Of a DNA stretch of 64,000 nt, positions 44,542 through 56,930 are shown in pieces (the stretch's first letter is position 1; every line of letters begins with the position of its first letter). The position numbers and the translations under genes were made by a program. Below the pieces are notes generated by a model that was given only the letters and a program-made list of their open reading frames with translations, was not told where the DNA came from and ran no database searches. The DNA comes from Calonectria ilicicola (lineage: Eukaryota > Ascomycota > Sordariomycetes > Hypocreales > Nectriaceae): NCBI GenBank assembly GCA_020809705.1, contig CP085828.1, positions 5,208,001 through 5,272,000 of the forward strand, given 5' to 3'.

Positions 44542-47142
44542 TCAAACTCTCTTGAAAAAGTAGACGTACGCAAACTTGCGCATCTCTTCCACGTCATAAG
44601 CTTCGACGACTTTTTCGTCGTTGAAGAGAACCCAGGTAGGGTTGTTGTCGAGTTGCTTTCGGATGAAGGCAACATAGTGACTGCAAATGATGTTAGCTTC
44701 CTTCGTTAGAGTATCAATTAATCCCACGACTTACCCTGCATGGATGCTTGTTCCTTTGTGGCACACGATGGAGCGAAGTTGAAAGGTGGCAGGGAGAGTA
44801 GCGCTGCCAGCTAGCTCTTTGGAGGCAGCAGCGCTGTCAGCTGGAGCATCATCATCAAAGGTACCTTGGTCATCGGGGTGGCTAAACAACCACTCAACAG
44901 CGCGTTCAACATCGCCGCCCGTCTCTTTGAGCGCTTTCTTGGCCTGGGGGGCCCCAAAGCCCATCGCACCGAGCATCTCGATTTTCTCTGGATCAGCCGT
45001 GTCACCACCACCACTAGCTGACTGGCTGCTGAGGTCGAGAGGTTGATCAATGTCGGGATCTTCCATATGAGCAAATAGCCATTCCATGGCAGCATTGGCA
45101 TCTGAATTTCCAGTGGCATGCAACGCCCGCTCACAGCGGTTGCGGGGGAAACCCATTTGCTCCAGCTGAGCAACGGCGCTCTCATCCGGTACCCATGCCG
45201 GGGCTTGGGTCTCCGGCTCGTCAGGGAGCTGCTCCTCGTTGGATTGCAGGCCCTGCGATAAATACTCGTCAAGAGGGAATGCCTCGTCAGGGACAATCAC
45301 AGGAACATCAACCTTGATGGGAACCCAGTTCACCACCGTCATCTTCCTGGCATTGACGACGAGGACATCGGGGAAGGTCTTGAACAATGAACGCTTGGTG
45401 AAACCGTCCTTACTTCCACATGCCGAGCAGGTCAGCTCGACCTTTTCAGTTGCTGTGAAATTGTCCAGACACTCCTTCAGAGAAACGGGCTTGTAGGCTG
45501 CCGCACTTGGTTCAGCGCCCTCCTCGACCGGAAGCTTCTCTAGAGGCACGTCGATAAAAATGTTGTCCTGCTCGTTGCTGCTGTACTTGACCTTCTTGCA
45601 TCCTAGACACTGAAGGCGTTGCTCGAGGACGAAACGGAACTGTTGTGTAGGATCGACTAGATTACCAGAGTGCTGAGCCCGAGTAATCAATTTGAATAGA
45701 TGTTGAAGGAGCTCCAGAGCGTCTTGCTGGCGCATCGTCGAGAATTCCTCATGTCCCCTACCCATCAAGTGCTTGAACATTGCGGGTGCCAGACCCTTTT
45801 GGTGGTGGATTCCAGACTCAGCCACGACATCTGGATCGGGCTTTGAGTATCTACCCGACAAAAGACCATCGGCAAGCTTTCGTAGCTGGGTTTCCAGGTC
45901 CTCGGCTGCGTCAGGTACAATAGGAAGGTCGTCCCCGGGTCTGAAGTATCGTTCCTGGAATGAAGGCATATCAAAAAGACACTGGAGAATACTGGCCATG
46001 TAACAACTATTACCCAGGTTCTTCAAGCCAGTGAGGCCGGGGCCGAAGAGGGGCTTAAGCTCTTTACCGTCCTCGGTTGTCATGCTAAAGTCCCACTTGA
46101 GGTTTTGCTCGATTTGCATCTCGGTCAAGCTCTTTTCGGTCTTTTGTCTTTCGGCAAGGATGATGCCCCAGTGAGCGAGATGCTCACCAAGACTGTCGTC
46201 GATGCGTTCGTCATCGCACTTGTAGCAGTAGATGTCGGCTGTGCCCTCTGGGGTAATGGAACCGAGTTTTACAGCGACTCCATGACCAGACTCGTTGGCA
46301 TGAGCCAAGGCGTGAGAGTTTCCATCCACGCCACCCATCTGCTTACGACCGCATCCTAGATTGCCACACTCCAGGCAAAGCCAAAGGTTTTCGTTAAGAT
46401 CACATGCGGAACAGTGACCCAAGGCGCCTTGCTCGATCTTTCTCGAGGGCTGCTGCTGGAGCAACAAGATGTGCTCACATCCTGTCAGTTCCTGCTCCCA
46501 AGCCTTGACTTCCTCTTTGCGAGAAAAGGTGTTGGCCTTCATGATGCTGTCGACAATGGGGGCCAGCTTGGGGCTGGTCTTGTCCAGCTCAGTGCTACAC
46601 TCGAGACACTTGACTGCCAAGGCGGTATCGTATCGGTCTTCTTCGGTCTCGGCGGCAATGGCCAGCTTGGACATTTTTGCCGGTGGCTCATCTCGGACGA
46701 CGACTTTGCGGGTTCTGCGAATGTTGAGGGCAAGGGGATGGCTCGCGAGGACATGATGGAGGTTGTTGTGGAGTCGGTCACCGGCACAGCCGCCGTTAAA
46801 GCACTGAAGGCAGACGTCGAGTCCAGCAGGATCGTCCTGGGTCGAGAGGTGTGGTTAGCGGAACGACGGGGGCCTGCACAATCGGATTCGGATCCGTGGG
46901 CGGACTCACGATGGAGTCGAAACATTGGGTGCAGTCTTCGCGGTAGACAGACTGGAAGGGGGTCGGGGGCGTGAGCCCTGTTTTGTAGATCGCCGGTCAG
47001 CATTTTGATGTCTTTTTTCAGGCCTCCGAAGAAGATGTTGATGGGGGATTCAAGGATGAAGCACCTCCAGCTTGGAAACTTCAAGCTAGAGAGGAATGGC
47101 GGGGTCGTTATTACCGATCGACTCGAGATGCGGGCAAGCCAT
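44542..47142 (-). CDS. Ubiquitin carboxyl-terminal hydrolase 14 (Ubp14/USP5 type)
   Basis: Deubiquitinase that disassembles unanchored polyubiquitin chains for the proteasome system. Exons: 47142-47115 (MACPHLESI), 46977-46910, 46836-44735 and 44680-44542. Domains in order: an N-terminal variant zinc finger (VYREDCTQC, then CLQCFNGGCAGDRLHNNLHH); a canonical zf-UBP (CSACDLNENLWLCLECGN, then GNSHALAHANESGH); the catalytic Cys box (LKNLGNSCYMASILQCLF); two UBA domains (VAQLEQMGFPRNRCERAL and IEMLGAMGFGAPQAKKAL); and the His box (GHYVAFIRKQLDNNP) ending FAYVYFFKRV. The His box is completed by the last splice (HAG|HYVAF). All catalytic elements appear intact. Full length for the family. Confidence 0.93.
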
Positions 47143-47539
47143 GACTGGTGCAAGCACTGCGGCGTCTCTTGTTTTTTAGGGTGCTGAAGGAAGGGAAAAT
47201 ATAAAGGGAACGTCTGATTCTCCTGTGTCCCGCCAGCGAGTTGTGGAGGATTGATAAGCTCCGTCAGCTCGGTCCTGCTGAGGAAGTGGGCAAACGACAC
47301 ACGTCACTGCAGCCTGGTAAATCTGGGGAGATCGGAAGGCGGGGCAATTACGCCACACACAAGCAAGCAGCTTAGCCAGCCAGCCACACCGCCACATGGT
47401 TGGCCCAAGTCACCAAAAATGCTACACTGCTTTTGTAAACTTGGACAAATAATTGTTCTCGCATCATGAACGATCGGGATTAGCCGGAAGGGAAATGAAA
47501 GCGAGATTGTAACTATTTTTTTTCTTCCTTTTAGAAAGT
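47143..47539. other. Intergenic region
   Basis: The ubp14 promoter and the 3' flank of the arrestin-like gene. Nothing identified. Confidence 0.5.
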
Positions 47540-48661
47540 TTATTCTAAAGCATCATAATGTGGAGGTTTGCTAGAAATATCTTCATACATGGGAGGAATT
47601 TCCTTATCCCAACTCACATTCTTTTCACAGTAATCTGTACATACCACATCATACCGCAAACACAACCCGTATCTAGTACCACTTGACGTTCGCAAATGTG
47701 TCTTGCCAATGGGTGCGGATTCCCGGGACACACTGAGGCGGATAATGAGCACATGAGTGATTTCAATGCCGTCATCAGTTTTGGTATCGAAAGCATACTT
47801 AGGCGTCCGTAACCTAGACTTGCATTGGCTAGGTGAATAGTCAAACTCCATCTCGAAGCTCGCATTTGCACCAGAATATGCCGACTTCCATCCTTTGTAC
47901 ATTTCTTTTTCTTCAATTAAGGAGACCTCAGTCTGGCTTGAAGCACTGTGCTGGCAAGAGCTGGCAGACAATTTCCTGGTCTCCTCTAGTCTCCAAGCTA
48001 ACATATTTAGTACCCAAAAATTTACAGATTTATTCTTGTCGTCTTGGACTATTGGGCCAGAAAGCTTGAAGGAAAACATGTTCGGGCCAGTGGGATGGAT
48101 GACTTTGTCGTAACGAACGTTGGCATTGAGTCCAGTAGGAGGAAATGATTGAACAGAGCTGTGAGGAAGTTCGGGTTTTGGTATCGACCGCCTAACCAAC
48201 ATGACCTTTCTCAGATTAACTAGAGTGGGCGGGGAAGTGTCCGATGTGTGGCCAACAAGGGCTTGCGCGCGAAATTCATAACCAATTTTGATGGATTTGG
48301 TGTCTGACGAGGCTGGAAGGCGACCATCCAACAAAACTGAAAATGGATAGGAATAAACCCCACGTTCAAAAGTGGACGGTTCAGTAAGAAAATCCCATCG
48401 GTGAAGCTCCTTATAACGGTTCCCATAGTCGGCGCAGTCTTTCCGACCCGATACCGTATATTGAACAGATAATCCCAAAGAGGCAGAGAATGCCCGTATT
48501 ATTTTAGAATCGTCGGAGATACTGAGAACCACTTGACCGGTAAATATTGCACCTGTGCTTTCATCCGGAGTCCCGTGAAATATAATGGAGGGGCTCTCGA
48601 TGTTCCAATCAATTGAAACAGAGTGCGGTGGGCTGATTGATCGTAAAAAAGAGAGGGGCAT
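47540..48661 (-). CDS. Arrestin-like (ART) trafficking adaptor
   Basis: Arrestin-fold protein of the alpha-arrestin class. Family members recruit a Rsp5-type HECT ligase to plasma-membrane transporters for endocytosis. Intronless, about 370 aa. N-terminal arrestin sheet: SIDWNIESPSIIFHGTPDE, then GQVVLSISDDSKIIRAFS and GVYSYPFSVLLDGRLPASS. The C-terminal half contains SVNFWVLNMLAWRLEETRKL. Two PY-type motifs near the end (PPMYED and PPHYDAL) fit WW-domain binding by Rsp5. I chose the Met giving MPLSFLRSISPPHSVS; an ATG at 48724 adds 21 residues. The Zn2Cys6 gene upstream is on the same strand. Confidence 0.8.
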   Translation of the reverse strand: MPLSFLRSISPPHSVSIDWNIESPSIIFHGTPDESTGAIFTGQVVLSISDDSKIIRAFSASLGLSVQYTVSGRKDCADYGNRYKELHRWDFLTEPSTFERGVYSYPFSVLLDGRLPASSDTKSIKIGYEFRAQALVGHTSDTSPPTLVNLRKVMLVRRSIPKPELPHSSVQSFPPTGLNANVRYDKVIHPTGPNMFSFKLSGPIVQDDKNKSVNFWVLNMLAWRLEETRKLSASSCQHSASSQTEVSLIEEKEMYKGWKSAYSGANASFEMEFDYSPSQCKSRLRTPKYAFDTKTDDGIEITHVLIIRLSVSRESAPIGKTHLRTSSGTRYGLCLRYDVVCTDYCEKNVSWDKEIPPMYEDISSKPPHYDALE

Positions 48662-48906
48662 CTCTGACGGCGTAAAGACAAGATATTTACACTCTAAAAT
48701 TCCGAATTCGTGGGTTAAGTGCAATTTGTAAGGTCGTTGGTCTTTTTTTCTTCGAAAAACCCCACCTCCACTTCCTCAGCGTGAAGGGCGTATACGGCGC
48801 ACTGAGCGTGTGTAGTGGGAAGGGCATGAAATACATGTGTATTCCTTTGAGATTCCATCAATTGCACTTATTAAATTCATCCGAAAACTTTTATAGTAAT
48901 GACCAA

Positions 48907-50487
48907 TCAACCCAAGTTCAACACCCAATTGCGCTTCTTAAGAACATCCTCCCAATCCCAGTAATGGCCACCATTCAAGCGCTCTCTCCAGATCTCCTCT
49001 AATGCCTTCTCAGCCGGTAGTATGTTCATTACATTCACTCTTTCCCGTATCATAGCTAATCTGGCGGTGCACTTGTGCACTTCGTCCTTTTGATCCAATT
49101 GAGACCCGGCTAAAAATAATGGATATGTCAAGCCCACCTCAACAGAGCTTCCTGGTGGAATTCTCTCTATGAGAGAGATGATTTGACAAGCGAGCCCGAA
49201 TTGTCGATTTTTGTGTGCTTCGGAACGTCTGTAAAGCAGAATGAGCGCAACTAAGCGATTTATCTCTGCAAGGGCACAGAGGTCTAGCCGTGTAGCGACA
49301 TCGAGCCTCTGGGCTGCCTCTGAGGCCAAAGGCAATTGAAATTGCAGATTTATGATTTGACTTTCTAGATCATTGAAAAGTCGAATTTGGGTTGAATCGG
49401 AATGCTCACCGGTCTTACCGGCCTGTCCAAGGTGACGAATTCGTTGTATGATGCGGAACAAGTCGCTTGACATCCCAAGAAGTGGATCAACATAACCTGA
49501 TTCGCGCGGGGCTTGCTCTGGCAATATGGGCACTTCGGAAATGTAAATCTCCCATGGGATCGTTTCTTGGTTGTCCAATGCGAGTAGGTTGAGCGAGTAG
49601 TCCTCGAGAATATTTTGATCGCAATCGTCCTCAGCATGCACGACTCTTGACATGATAAAACTCATAACATCGTAGTATAAAAACATGTGATAGAGACGGT
49701 TTGCTTCCCAAGAAATACCGCGGAATGCTTCTTCGCCACCAATTTGCTGGATAATACCGCGGGCTTGATTTACGTGACTTATCCAATTGGAAGTGCAAGT
49801 GCCATTGACTACCTCCGAGGCAATGACCATGAGGAGGACAGCCACCGATTCCAGTGCACTATATGGAGTCTGTTTTTGTGACAAAGCCGCTGTTTGCAAA
49901 AATTGAAGACATGTTGCTTCATATTTTGAAGAAAGCTCACTTAACTGAATCTTCCGTAGGCTATCAGTTGCTATTTTTGAGAGATGGACTGAAGAACAAG
50001 CTAAAATTCCGCTTCTTACGGCGTCGCAATGAAACGCCAAGGGGATAAATACTGAAGTAAAAAAGTTTGATGGAATATTGGCGACCGACACATTGGGAAC
50101 GAGCGAGTGGATATAGTGGGACATGAGCATCCGCTGCTCAAGAGTGCCCGAATCCAGCCGCCCTACGTCTGTTGGTGACTGAGTTAGGGGGAAACCAACT
50201 GAATGATCAGGTTGCACGGTTCCAAAATCCCAAGCAGCATATAAATTATTTTGTAGTGCAGGCGATGATGCAGCTTGAACCGCAGAGCGTGTGCGGCGTG
50301 AAGCCGAAACTTGACTCTTTGGAGCCCATGTGCATTCTAGATTGAGTCTTTCGCAAGCCTCACATTCAGGCGGTGCACCAGAACAACGCTTTCTTCGCTG
50401 ACGACACGTGATACATCCGGCGCGAGACCTTGAAGCAAACCGTCTCTGTCGAGGCGCACCGTTGACCAAGTCTGTGGCATGTTCCAT
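48907..50487 (-). CDS. Zn2Cys6 transcription factor, intronless
   Basis: Nuclear regulator of 526 aa in one exon. The zinc cluster is near the N-terminus: RSRAGCITCRQRRKRCSGAP, then ECEACERLNLECTW, with the spacing of the class. Downstream is a C-terminal fungal-specific region (NVSVANIPSNFFTSVFIPLA, then ISWEANRLYHMFLYYDVMSF), the layout of DUF3468/Fungal_trans_2-type regulators. It ends WEDVLKKRNWVLNLG. The ATG at 50487 puts the cluster at residue 25. Its target is not determined. Confidence 0.9.
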   Translation of the reverse strand: MEHATDLVNGAPRQRRFASRSRAGCITCRQRRKRCSGAPPECEACERLNLECTWAPKSQVSASRRTRSAVQAASSPALQNNLYAAWDFGTVQPDHSVGFPLTQSPTDVGRLDSGTLEQRMLMSHYIHSLVPNVSVANIPSNFFTSVFIPLAFHCDAVRSGILACSSVHLSKIATDSLRKIQLSELSSKYEATCLQFLQTAALSQKQTPYSALESVAVLLMVIASEVVNGTCTSNWISHVNQARGIIQQIGGEEAFRGISWEANRLYHMFLYYDVMSFIMSRVVHAEDDCDQNILEDYSLNLLALDNQETIPWEIYISEVPILPEQAPRESGYVDPLLGMSSDLFRIIQRIRHLGQAGKTGEHSDSTQIRLFNDLESQIINLQFQLPLASEAAQRLDVATRLDLCALAEINRLVALILLYRRSEAHKNRQFGLACQIISLIERIPPGSSVEVGLTYPLFLAGSQLDQKDEVHKCTARLAMIRERVNVMNILPAEKALEEIWRERLNGGHYWDWEDVLKKRNWVLNLG

Positions 50488-51920
50488 TTTCGTTTCTTAG
50501 CAACCAGAATTCATTTTTGCATTGAGAAAAAATAGCACCTGGCTCAGTCACCTGAAGGCCCCACCGTAGTGGGGCTGAAGTGAGCGGCGTGCCACGGTCC
50601 TTCATCTACATACACGGTGATGACTTTGATGTCGATTGTTTATCTACTAATAGACAATACAAATATTGCTAGTTTATCATAAAATCTTGTTATTTATTCA
50701 AACATTCTTTCCTCCCAGGCGCTCGGATTTGGAATACATGGCGTGCAAACATTTCTGGAACATAGGTGTTATACCGTAGCTAATGAAAGTATATAGCTGC
50801 CAAATTCATCACTAGAATGTTGGCCGTTGATGACAAGGTGCAGAAAAGACTTGCCTGTAGGTTCATTTTTGAGCCTGATTCAACGCTTCAACTCTGTGGG
50901 TTATCGGAATTCATCAAGAAGGGTTCAAATACTCCGAATGAGTAGGGACCGAGAAATCAAAGTAGCAGAACCTCCAGTTCGCAGAGGCCATAGACGTTGG
51001 TGCTGGAGTTATATCAATAATAATTGAGTAACCCACAGCCGATAAGCGCTAACACATGAATATTCGCAGACAGAAAACACCGGGTTAGACAGGATAGTAA
51101 GTAAAGGCATGCATTTGTAAAGAAAATTAAGCTTTCTGTGAATGTTGGCCTCTTATTACGCTTTTGCCCTGAGATGCAGCGTTCCACTCTTACGACTGAA
51201 TTATGTATGATTTATCAAGGTCCGTTTTATTATCAGTTATAAGCATGCAACAAAAAAAAGTCGAACGAAGATAAAGCAAGTTCCTACAAAAGTTCCTTGG
51301 CCCCTGCGCTCTGCAACAAAGTCCCTGCCAGTGTCAATGCGATCAAAAGTACTCGGTGAGACAGGGAAGCTTAGTTGATCAGCGTCTATGCGCAAACTAC
51401 TGGTGGCTTAATACCCCTCGTATTTGAACTTTCCCGGGCCTATTGGTTGTCTTCTTTATCGCCCTCCTCATATTGGCAACCCCCAGTTCATGAGGTGCCG
51501 AGAACCGATCGCCCCACAGTTACTCCCCCAATTGTAGCGCAGCGTCCACTCTCGTGTTGGGTGATCTGCCGGCGGCCCCTCGGTAAGGATGGACAGTGGA
51601 CCTTTAGCTAGATCCAAACTCCCCAATCATTGGCTTGTCGTTTGAAGCTCAACTCACGGACTTGGACAAAAGAAGAAAGTGGTTTTGTCGAGGATATACA
51701 GAAGGAAGGAGGGATTTGCTTTTGATGCCGTTGGCAAATCCACGTGCCTTTGCTCCAGATAATCTGATGATCAATCATAAGCGCGGTTATAGAGAGGTGA
51801 AGAGGATCCTTTGTACTACCTAGAGCCTCAGACTACTTATAATCTGAATATTCTCCTCCTACCTTGCTTCTTGGCATCATAGCATCCATCTTAACTTGCC
51901 TCCCTCCAAACCTGCTCATC
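50488..51920. other. Intergenic region
   Basis: About 1.4 kb. Frames at 50827-51027, 51375-51611 and 51635-51823 are short and featureless. The right end is the promoter and CT-rich leader of the ribonuclease gene. Confidence 0.45.
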
Positions 51921-52420
<500 letters not shown>

Positions 52421-53015
52421 GCCTGAAGCGCTTTCTTTTTGTGTTCTTGTTCTAGACGAACATGACTGTCTTTCAAACGGATTGGATCACGGATACATGA
52501 TTCCAACCTTTTGGTTTCGAGGAAATAGTTCTGTAGCTACATATTGGATATTGATTGCCGTAAAATCCGCTCAGAGCATTTTTCATGTTGAGTGGATGAT
52601 GTAAATACAATAAATAAAAATATCGCCACATATCTTGCGTAAAACTGGCTAAATGATTCAAGTGACATCCAACGATGCTCAAGATTTATTCGCTTCACGA
52701 GTGCCTTTGTCTCGGTATGTATATTTTGTGTCTTTAATAGTTGATTGGCAAGGCGGTCCCTGCGTGAACGCATATATTTCGCTCAGTGCATGTATAAAAT
52801 TTTGAATTCAAAATCAAGATAAACATAAAAATAGGTTAAATAATTTAGTTATTTATAAGATTATTTATAATGAAATGAATTAGGCTTTAGTATTTTCTTC
52901 AAACTATGTTAGAAATTTTTCAAGAAGGCCCTAACTAAATTGTTTTATGTGTGCAGAAAGATTCATGCCCATGAGCCTTCATCGAAATGCTTATTCTATT
53001 TACTTCACAACTCCC
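52421..53015. other. Intergenic region
   Basis: Very AT-rich at 52790-52930. No gene is seen. Confidence 0.5.
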
Positions 53016-54836
53016 TCAAACCTTCTCCTCGTCCGAGGAAGCCTTCTCTCTCTTATCCTTTCGACTTCTGAGAGTATCCAGTCCTGTTCGATGTTCCTTG
53101 TGGTCCTTGCTGAGAGATTGTTGCTTTATGAACAGGCTTGCAATCAGGCCCAGCGCTGAAAACGCAACATATAGAATGAACATTGTCTTCAACCCTTTGA
53201 GAATGAACCTCCGTGCAATATCGCCTGTCTCTCCCTCCAACTTCGCGACAGATTCAACGTTTGATACTGCGTTTGTTCCCGAAAGCATCTCCGCCATGCT
53301 TGTGCCTAGTAATCTCTGCATTTCTGGTTTCTGTTCATTCATCTTATTTCCGAAAACGACTCCACCAATAACGATGGAGATAGCTGTGGCCATCTGACGT
53401 ATGAAGCCAAATGTCGCAGTGGCGGATGCAATGTCTTGCGGCTCAACATTCGTATGGAGAGCGATAAGAGGAGACTGAAAATTCGGACCAACGCCGATAC
53501 CAGCCACAATTTGGTAAAGGATGATTTTGGGAAAGTCAGCACTGGCAGGTAAATCCAGAAAGAGACCATAACCAAGAATCATAGTAGCCATACCGCCACT
53601 AATGAGGTAGGTATAATTGCCCGTTTTTCGAATAACGAAACCTGCAACGGCCGAAACTATCGACAAAGAAAGCACATAAGGCAGCAGATATACACCAGAC
53701 ATGAGCGCAGAGGCTGATAGGACACTCTGAAAGTATAATGGAAGCCAGTAGCATCCAGCCATAAAAACAAAGGCTTGACAAAATGTTGTGAAAAAGCAAG
53801 CTGCGTCGGTAGGGTTGGAAAATAGGTGAAGTGGCACAATGGGATACTTTGCAACTCGGGCCTCGATAAAAAGGAAAATTCCCACTGTTATGATGCCGAA
53901 GATAATGAGGCAGATGACTGTGGGAGAAGCCCATGGGTATGTACCACCTCCAAATTCGAGGCCAAAGAGCCACATAACGGTACCGCCCACTATCGTGAGG
54001 CTGCCGAACCAGTCAACTGCCTTCAAACCCTTGACCACGGAAGTGCGGGGGTTGTGCAGCTTCAGGACAAAGAAAAGAACAATCATACCAACGCCGGAGA
54101 TGGGCAGGTTAATATAAAAGCACCATCTCCAAGAGACTTGGGAAGCGAATATCCCGCCAATCACCGGTCCTAGAGCGGAGGCGATGGCCCAGACAACACC
54201 GGCCAGGCCAAAATAAAAACCCCGATCACGGATCGAGAAGAGGTCGCTTATGCAAATATTGATGAGATTGACAATGCCTCCGCCTCCGATGCCTTGAACT
54301 GCACGGCCGCCAATGAGCATGCCCATGTTCACAGCGACGCCACATAATAGCGATCCAACCCAGAAAACGCCTATAGCTGATAGCAGAATCGGCTTTCGGC
54401 CCCAGATGTCGGAGACTTTGCCCCATATCGGGGCGCATGCGGCGTTGGCTAAGAGGTATGCAGAACCCACCCAAATGTATCCGGTACTCGACTGGAAGCT
54501 TTCTGATATGGTCGGCACAACCGTCGTAATGATGCTCACGTCAATCGCAGCGAGGAACAGGGCAGTGCAAAGAGATATGACGACGATTGCCGTCTGGAGC
54601 TTTGTGCGGGGTGCACCTGGCCCATCCGTCTTGTCTGACACCGCTTCAACCATTATTTCGGTGTTGGGTTTCCGACTATCATCTGCTGGATCTGGTGGAT
54701 GGTACTCTTGGCCATGGCTGGTGGGCGACCTTGAGTTAGAGCAGTTGCTGGCATCGGAGACGTAGTTATTCCCTGCCTCGTGCAACTTGTCGCTACTTCG
54801 TATTTGAGCATCTTGTGACATTTTTGGCCAAACCAA
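53016..54836 (-). CDS. MFS DHA2-type (14-TM) drug:H+ antiporter
   Basis: Plasma-membrane efflux carrier of the fungal 14-spanner class (azole/polyamine/toxin exporters); the substrate is unknown. A 606-aa intronless protein. An 80-residue acidic cytosolic N-terminus precedes TM1 (TAIVVISLCTALFLAAIDVS). Motif A reads APIWGKVSDIWGRKPILL, motif B-like GRAVQGIGGGGIVNLINI, and motif C-like SALGPVIGGIF followed by SWRWCFYINLPI, a DHA2 hallmark. The C-terminus is basic and cytosolic (SRKDKREKASSDEEKV). An internal Met at residue 6 is an alternative start. Nothing in the sequence ties it to a nearby cluster. Confidence 0.92.
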   Translation of the reverse strand: MVWPKMSQDAQIRSSDKLHEAGNNYVSDASNCSNSRSPTSHGQEYHPPDPADDSRKPNTEIMVEAVSDKTDGPGAPRTKLQTAIVVISLCTALFLAAIDVSIITTVVPTISESFQSSTGYIWVGSAYLLANAACAPIWGKVSDIWGRKPILLSAIGVFWVGSLLCGVAVNMGMLIGGRAVQGIGGGGIVNLINICISDLFSIRDRGFYFGLAGVVWAIASALGPVIGGIFASQVSWRWCFYINLPISGVGMIVLFFVLKLHNPRTSVVKGLKAVDWFGSLTIVGGTVMWLFGLEFGGGTYPWASPTVICLIIFGIITVGIFLFIEARVAKYPIVPLHLFSNPTDAACFFTTFCQAFVFMAGCYWLPLYFQSVLSASALMSGVYLLPYVLSLSIVSAVAGFVIRKTGNYTYLISGGMATMILGYGLFLDLPASADFPKIILYQIVAGIGVGPNFQSPLIALHTNVEPQDIASATATFGFIRQMATAISIVIGGVVFGNKMNEQKPEMQRLLGTSMAEMLSGTNAVSNVESVAKLEGETGDIARRFILKGLKTMFILYVAFSALGLIASLFIKQQSLSKDHKEHRTGLDTLRSRKDKREKASSDEEKV

Positions 54837-56042
54837 GGACTATAGCATTAGTTGCACTAAAGGCGTTGAGTAAAATTATTGTGGGTGCCCGTCCAGAGCC
54901 CTAGTTATCTTGAAATAATTAAGTTGGTGAACTCCAGGATGGATCCGTGGTATTTGCAATAGTGCATTTCTAAGCACGCCATAGCCTATATCCATCCACC
55001 CTCAACGATGCAAAATTTTCCCAGCGGCTGGCTCACCGTACCATTCAAGCAAGCAAGCGGAAATGATCCTCCGGGTGTGGGGCAATACGCCCTTCAACGA
55101 CACGCTGCTCTTCACCGGTACTTGTTGATGAAGCTAGTCTCAATCTAGGAATGAGGGGATTGGCATCTCGTAATTTTCCGATCGATTCCGGGGTCTTGTG
55201 GGTTGTCAGATGAACTAAACTAGTGAAGTTCCACGCATTCCGAATTTTGTTAGACATTGGATGCTTGTAACTGCACCACGTCCTGGCGAAGGACGATACG
55301 CAGTAGGAAAAATTGTCTATTATTTCAAACTAGCGCTTCTTTCCCTCCGAGTGTGGGGGTTACCACTTGTTAAAGAGGTAATTGGGCTCGTCATAGCTGT
55401 ACTCAAAGCGACAATGCCAACAATGTCGCTATGAAGCCTACATCACAATCAATTACTTAATTTAAATGAGACTATCCTTATAAATATTCCCCTAAAGTAC
55501 CTCAAATAACTGTAGACTAATGATGAATTTCTTCGGGCGGTGCATACAGCCTTGAATGACGCACCATACATGTTCTGTGGCTGATTGCCTTTATTCTCTT
55601 CCAAACGATACACAAGCATAGCAGCTGGAGTGTCAAATAATCGTTACGCCACTCAAAAGTGAAGTGAACACTTCGTTAATACGTAGTGCATCGTAGGCAA
55701 TATCCTGTTTGACATGGAGACATACAAATCCAAGTCTTTTGTTGTGAGAAAAAGAAACTTATTCCAAAAAAAAAAAAAGAAGAAGAAGAAGCACGTCTTC
55801 AAATATTTAGCAGATTGGCTACCTAACTTATTGCACTAACTCATTCTTCAATAACAAAGAAATCGATATCTTGGTGGCCGATGACAAGTGCCGACAGGTG
55901 TCAGGCTAATTTGTTTGCACTTCAAATGCAACAAATTCTCACCTTCATTCATTCATCCTCAAATTCTAACACAAACTTGATCATCATCCATCTTTGCCTT
56001 ACGGGGTTCTGCCAGCCCTTGTCATCGTTCCACGCCGGAAAT
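54837..56042. other. Divergent intergenic region with a low-complexity tract
   Basis: 1.2 kb between the DHA2 gene and the plus-strand gene at 56043. The frame at 55045-55257 has no recognised content. An A13-(GAA)n tract is at 55766-55791. Confidence 0.5.
55766..55791. repeat. A-run followed by (GAA)n microsatellite
   Basis: A run of 13 A is followed by about four to five GAA units. This is simple-sequence DNA with no obvious function. Confidence 0.8.
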
Positions 56043-56930
56043 ATGTCGAACCCAGAGGATACCCAAGAGGGCGAAAACACTAAGGACGAGTTTGCCGATA
56101 ACCGCTACGCAGTGCAAATTGGCACCCAAGTCACCTCGAACAACTTGCGTCGCTCTCGCACACCAGCCAACCAAGGAATGCCTGCAAGGGTTATCCGCAA
56201 ACCCGAGGATTTGAGCGCTTGGGAGAAAGATGCACTTAAAGATATCGTCCGAGAATGGATGAAGTCTCGTCCTCTTCCCAACCCGGATAAGACTGTTATC
56301 CCAGGAGACCTTTGGGAATCATTCCTACGACGAATCTTCGACATGTGGTCGTCTATTAATGAACGCAACCATCCGCCAAAAATCGGCCAACGAGTTGCAG
56401 CAGACGTCAACGTCCAAGTTGGTGTTCTCCACCAAAACCATCCGCCCGCTGGAGGGAAGCGAAAAAGTGATGGCGAACTGGTTTCTCTACCACCCTCGAA
56501 GAATAGAAAGTCTGGTGACCCTGTTTTTATGGGACCGACACTGCAATACGGGCAGCAGCATGTCCGATGGATGTTCCGAGACGCTGGAGGGAAACTAGTA
56601 AATTGGGAGCACATTCGATTCGACGACGACTATGATGAGATTCAAGCTATTACGACATGTATGAGGCTGTACGATGATGCAGAAAGACGTCGTGTTGTCA
56701 CTCACAACAACGCTCTTGCAGTATCCCTGGCCCGGCGACGCATTGTACGCTTTGCTCGCCATGGCTTAGAAAGCCGGACTGATCCGCGAGTTTTGCCTGA
56801 GGATGTGGCTGTTGGATTCGTCCAATTGGAACTGATCCAAGATGTGGTTTTCCGAGAATCGCAGAGAGTCCAAGCCATGGTCAAGGAGGCAGAAGACAAC
56901 GGGTTCAGTGAAGCAACTTGGTGGTTTTGA
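56043..56930 (+). CDS. Unrecognised 295-aa soluble, probably nuclear, protein
   Basis: I do not recognise a family. The start at 56043 (MSNPEDTQEGENTKDEF) has A at -3. The preceding in-frame stretch to 55881 is leader-like. The N-terminus is acidic, then RRSRTPANQGMPARVIRKPE. A helical region follows (LSAWEKDALKDIVREWMKSR), then a basic bipartite-like segment (GGKRKSDG, then PSKNRKSG) that could be a nuclear localisation signal. The C-terminal 130 residues are helical and charged, rich in Arg and Glu (ARRRIVRFARHGLESRTD), ending ATWWF. No TM or signal peptide and no introns. Codon use is like the neighbours, so it looks real. Confidence 0.7.
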   Translation: MSNPEDTQEGENTKDEFADNRYAVQIGTQVTSNNLRRSRTPANQGMPARVIRKPEDLSAWEKDALKDIVREWMKSRPLPNPDKTVIPGDLWESFLRRIFDMWSSINERNHPPKIGQRVAADVNVQVGVLHQNHPPAGGKRKSDGELVSLPPSKNRKSGDPVFMGPTLQYGQQHVRWMFRDAGGKLVNWEHIRFDDDYDEIQAITTCMRLYDDAERRRVVTHNNALAVSLARRRIVRFARHGLESRTDPRVLPEDVAVGFVQLELIQDVVFRESQRVQAMVKEAEDNGFSEATWWF

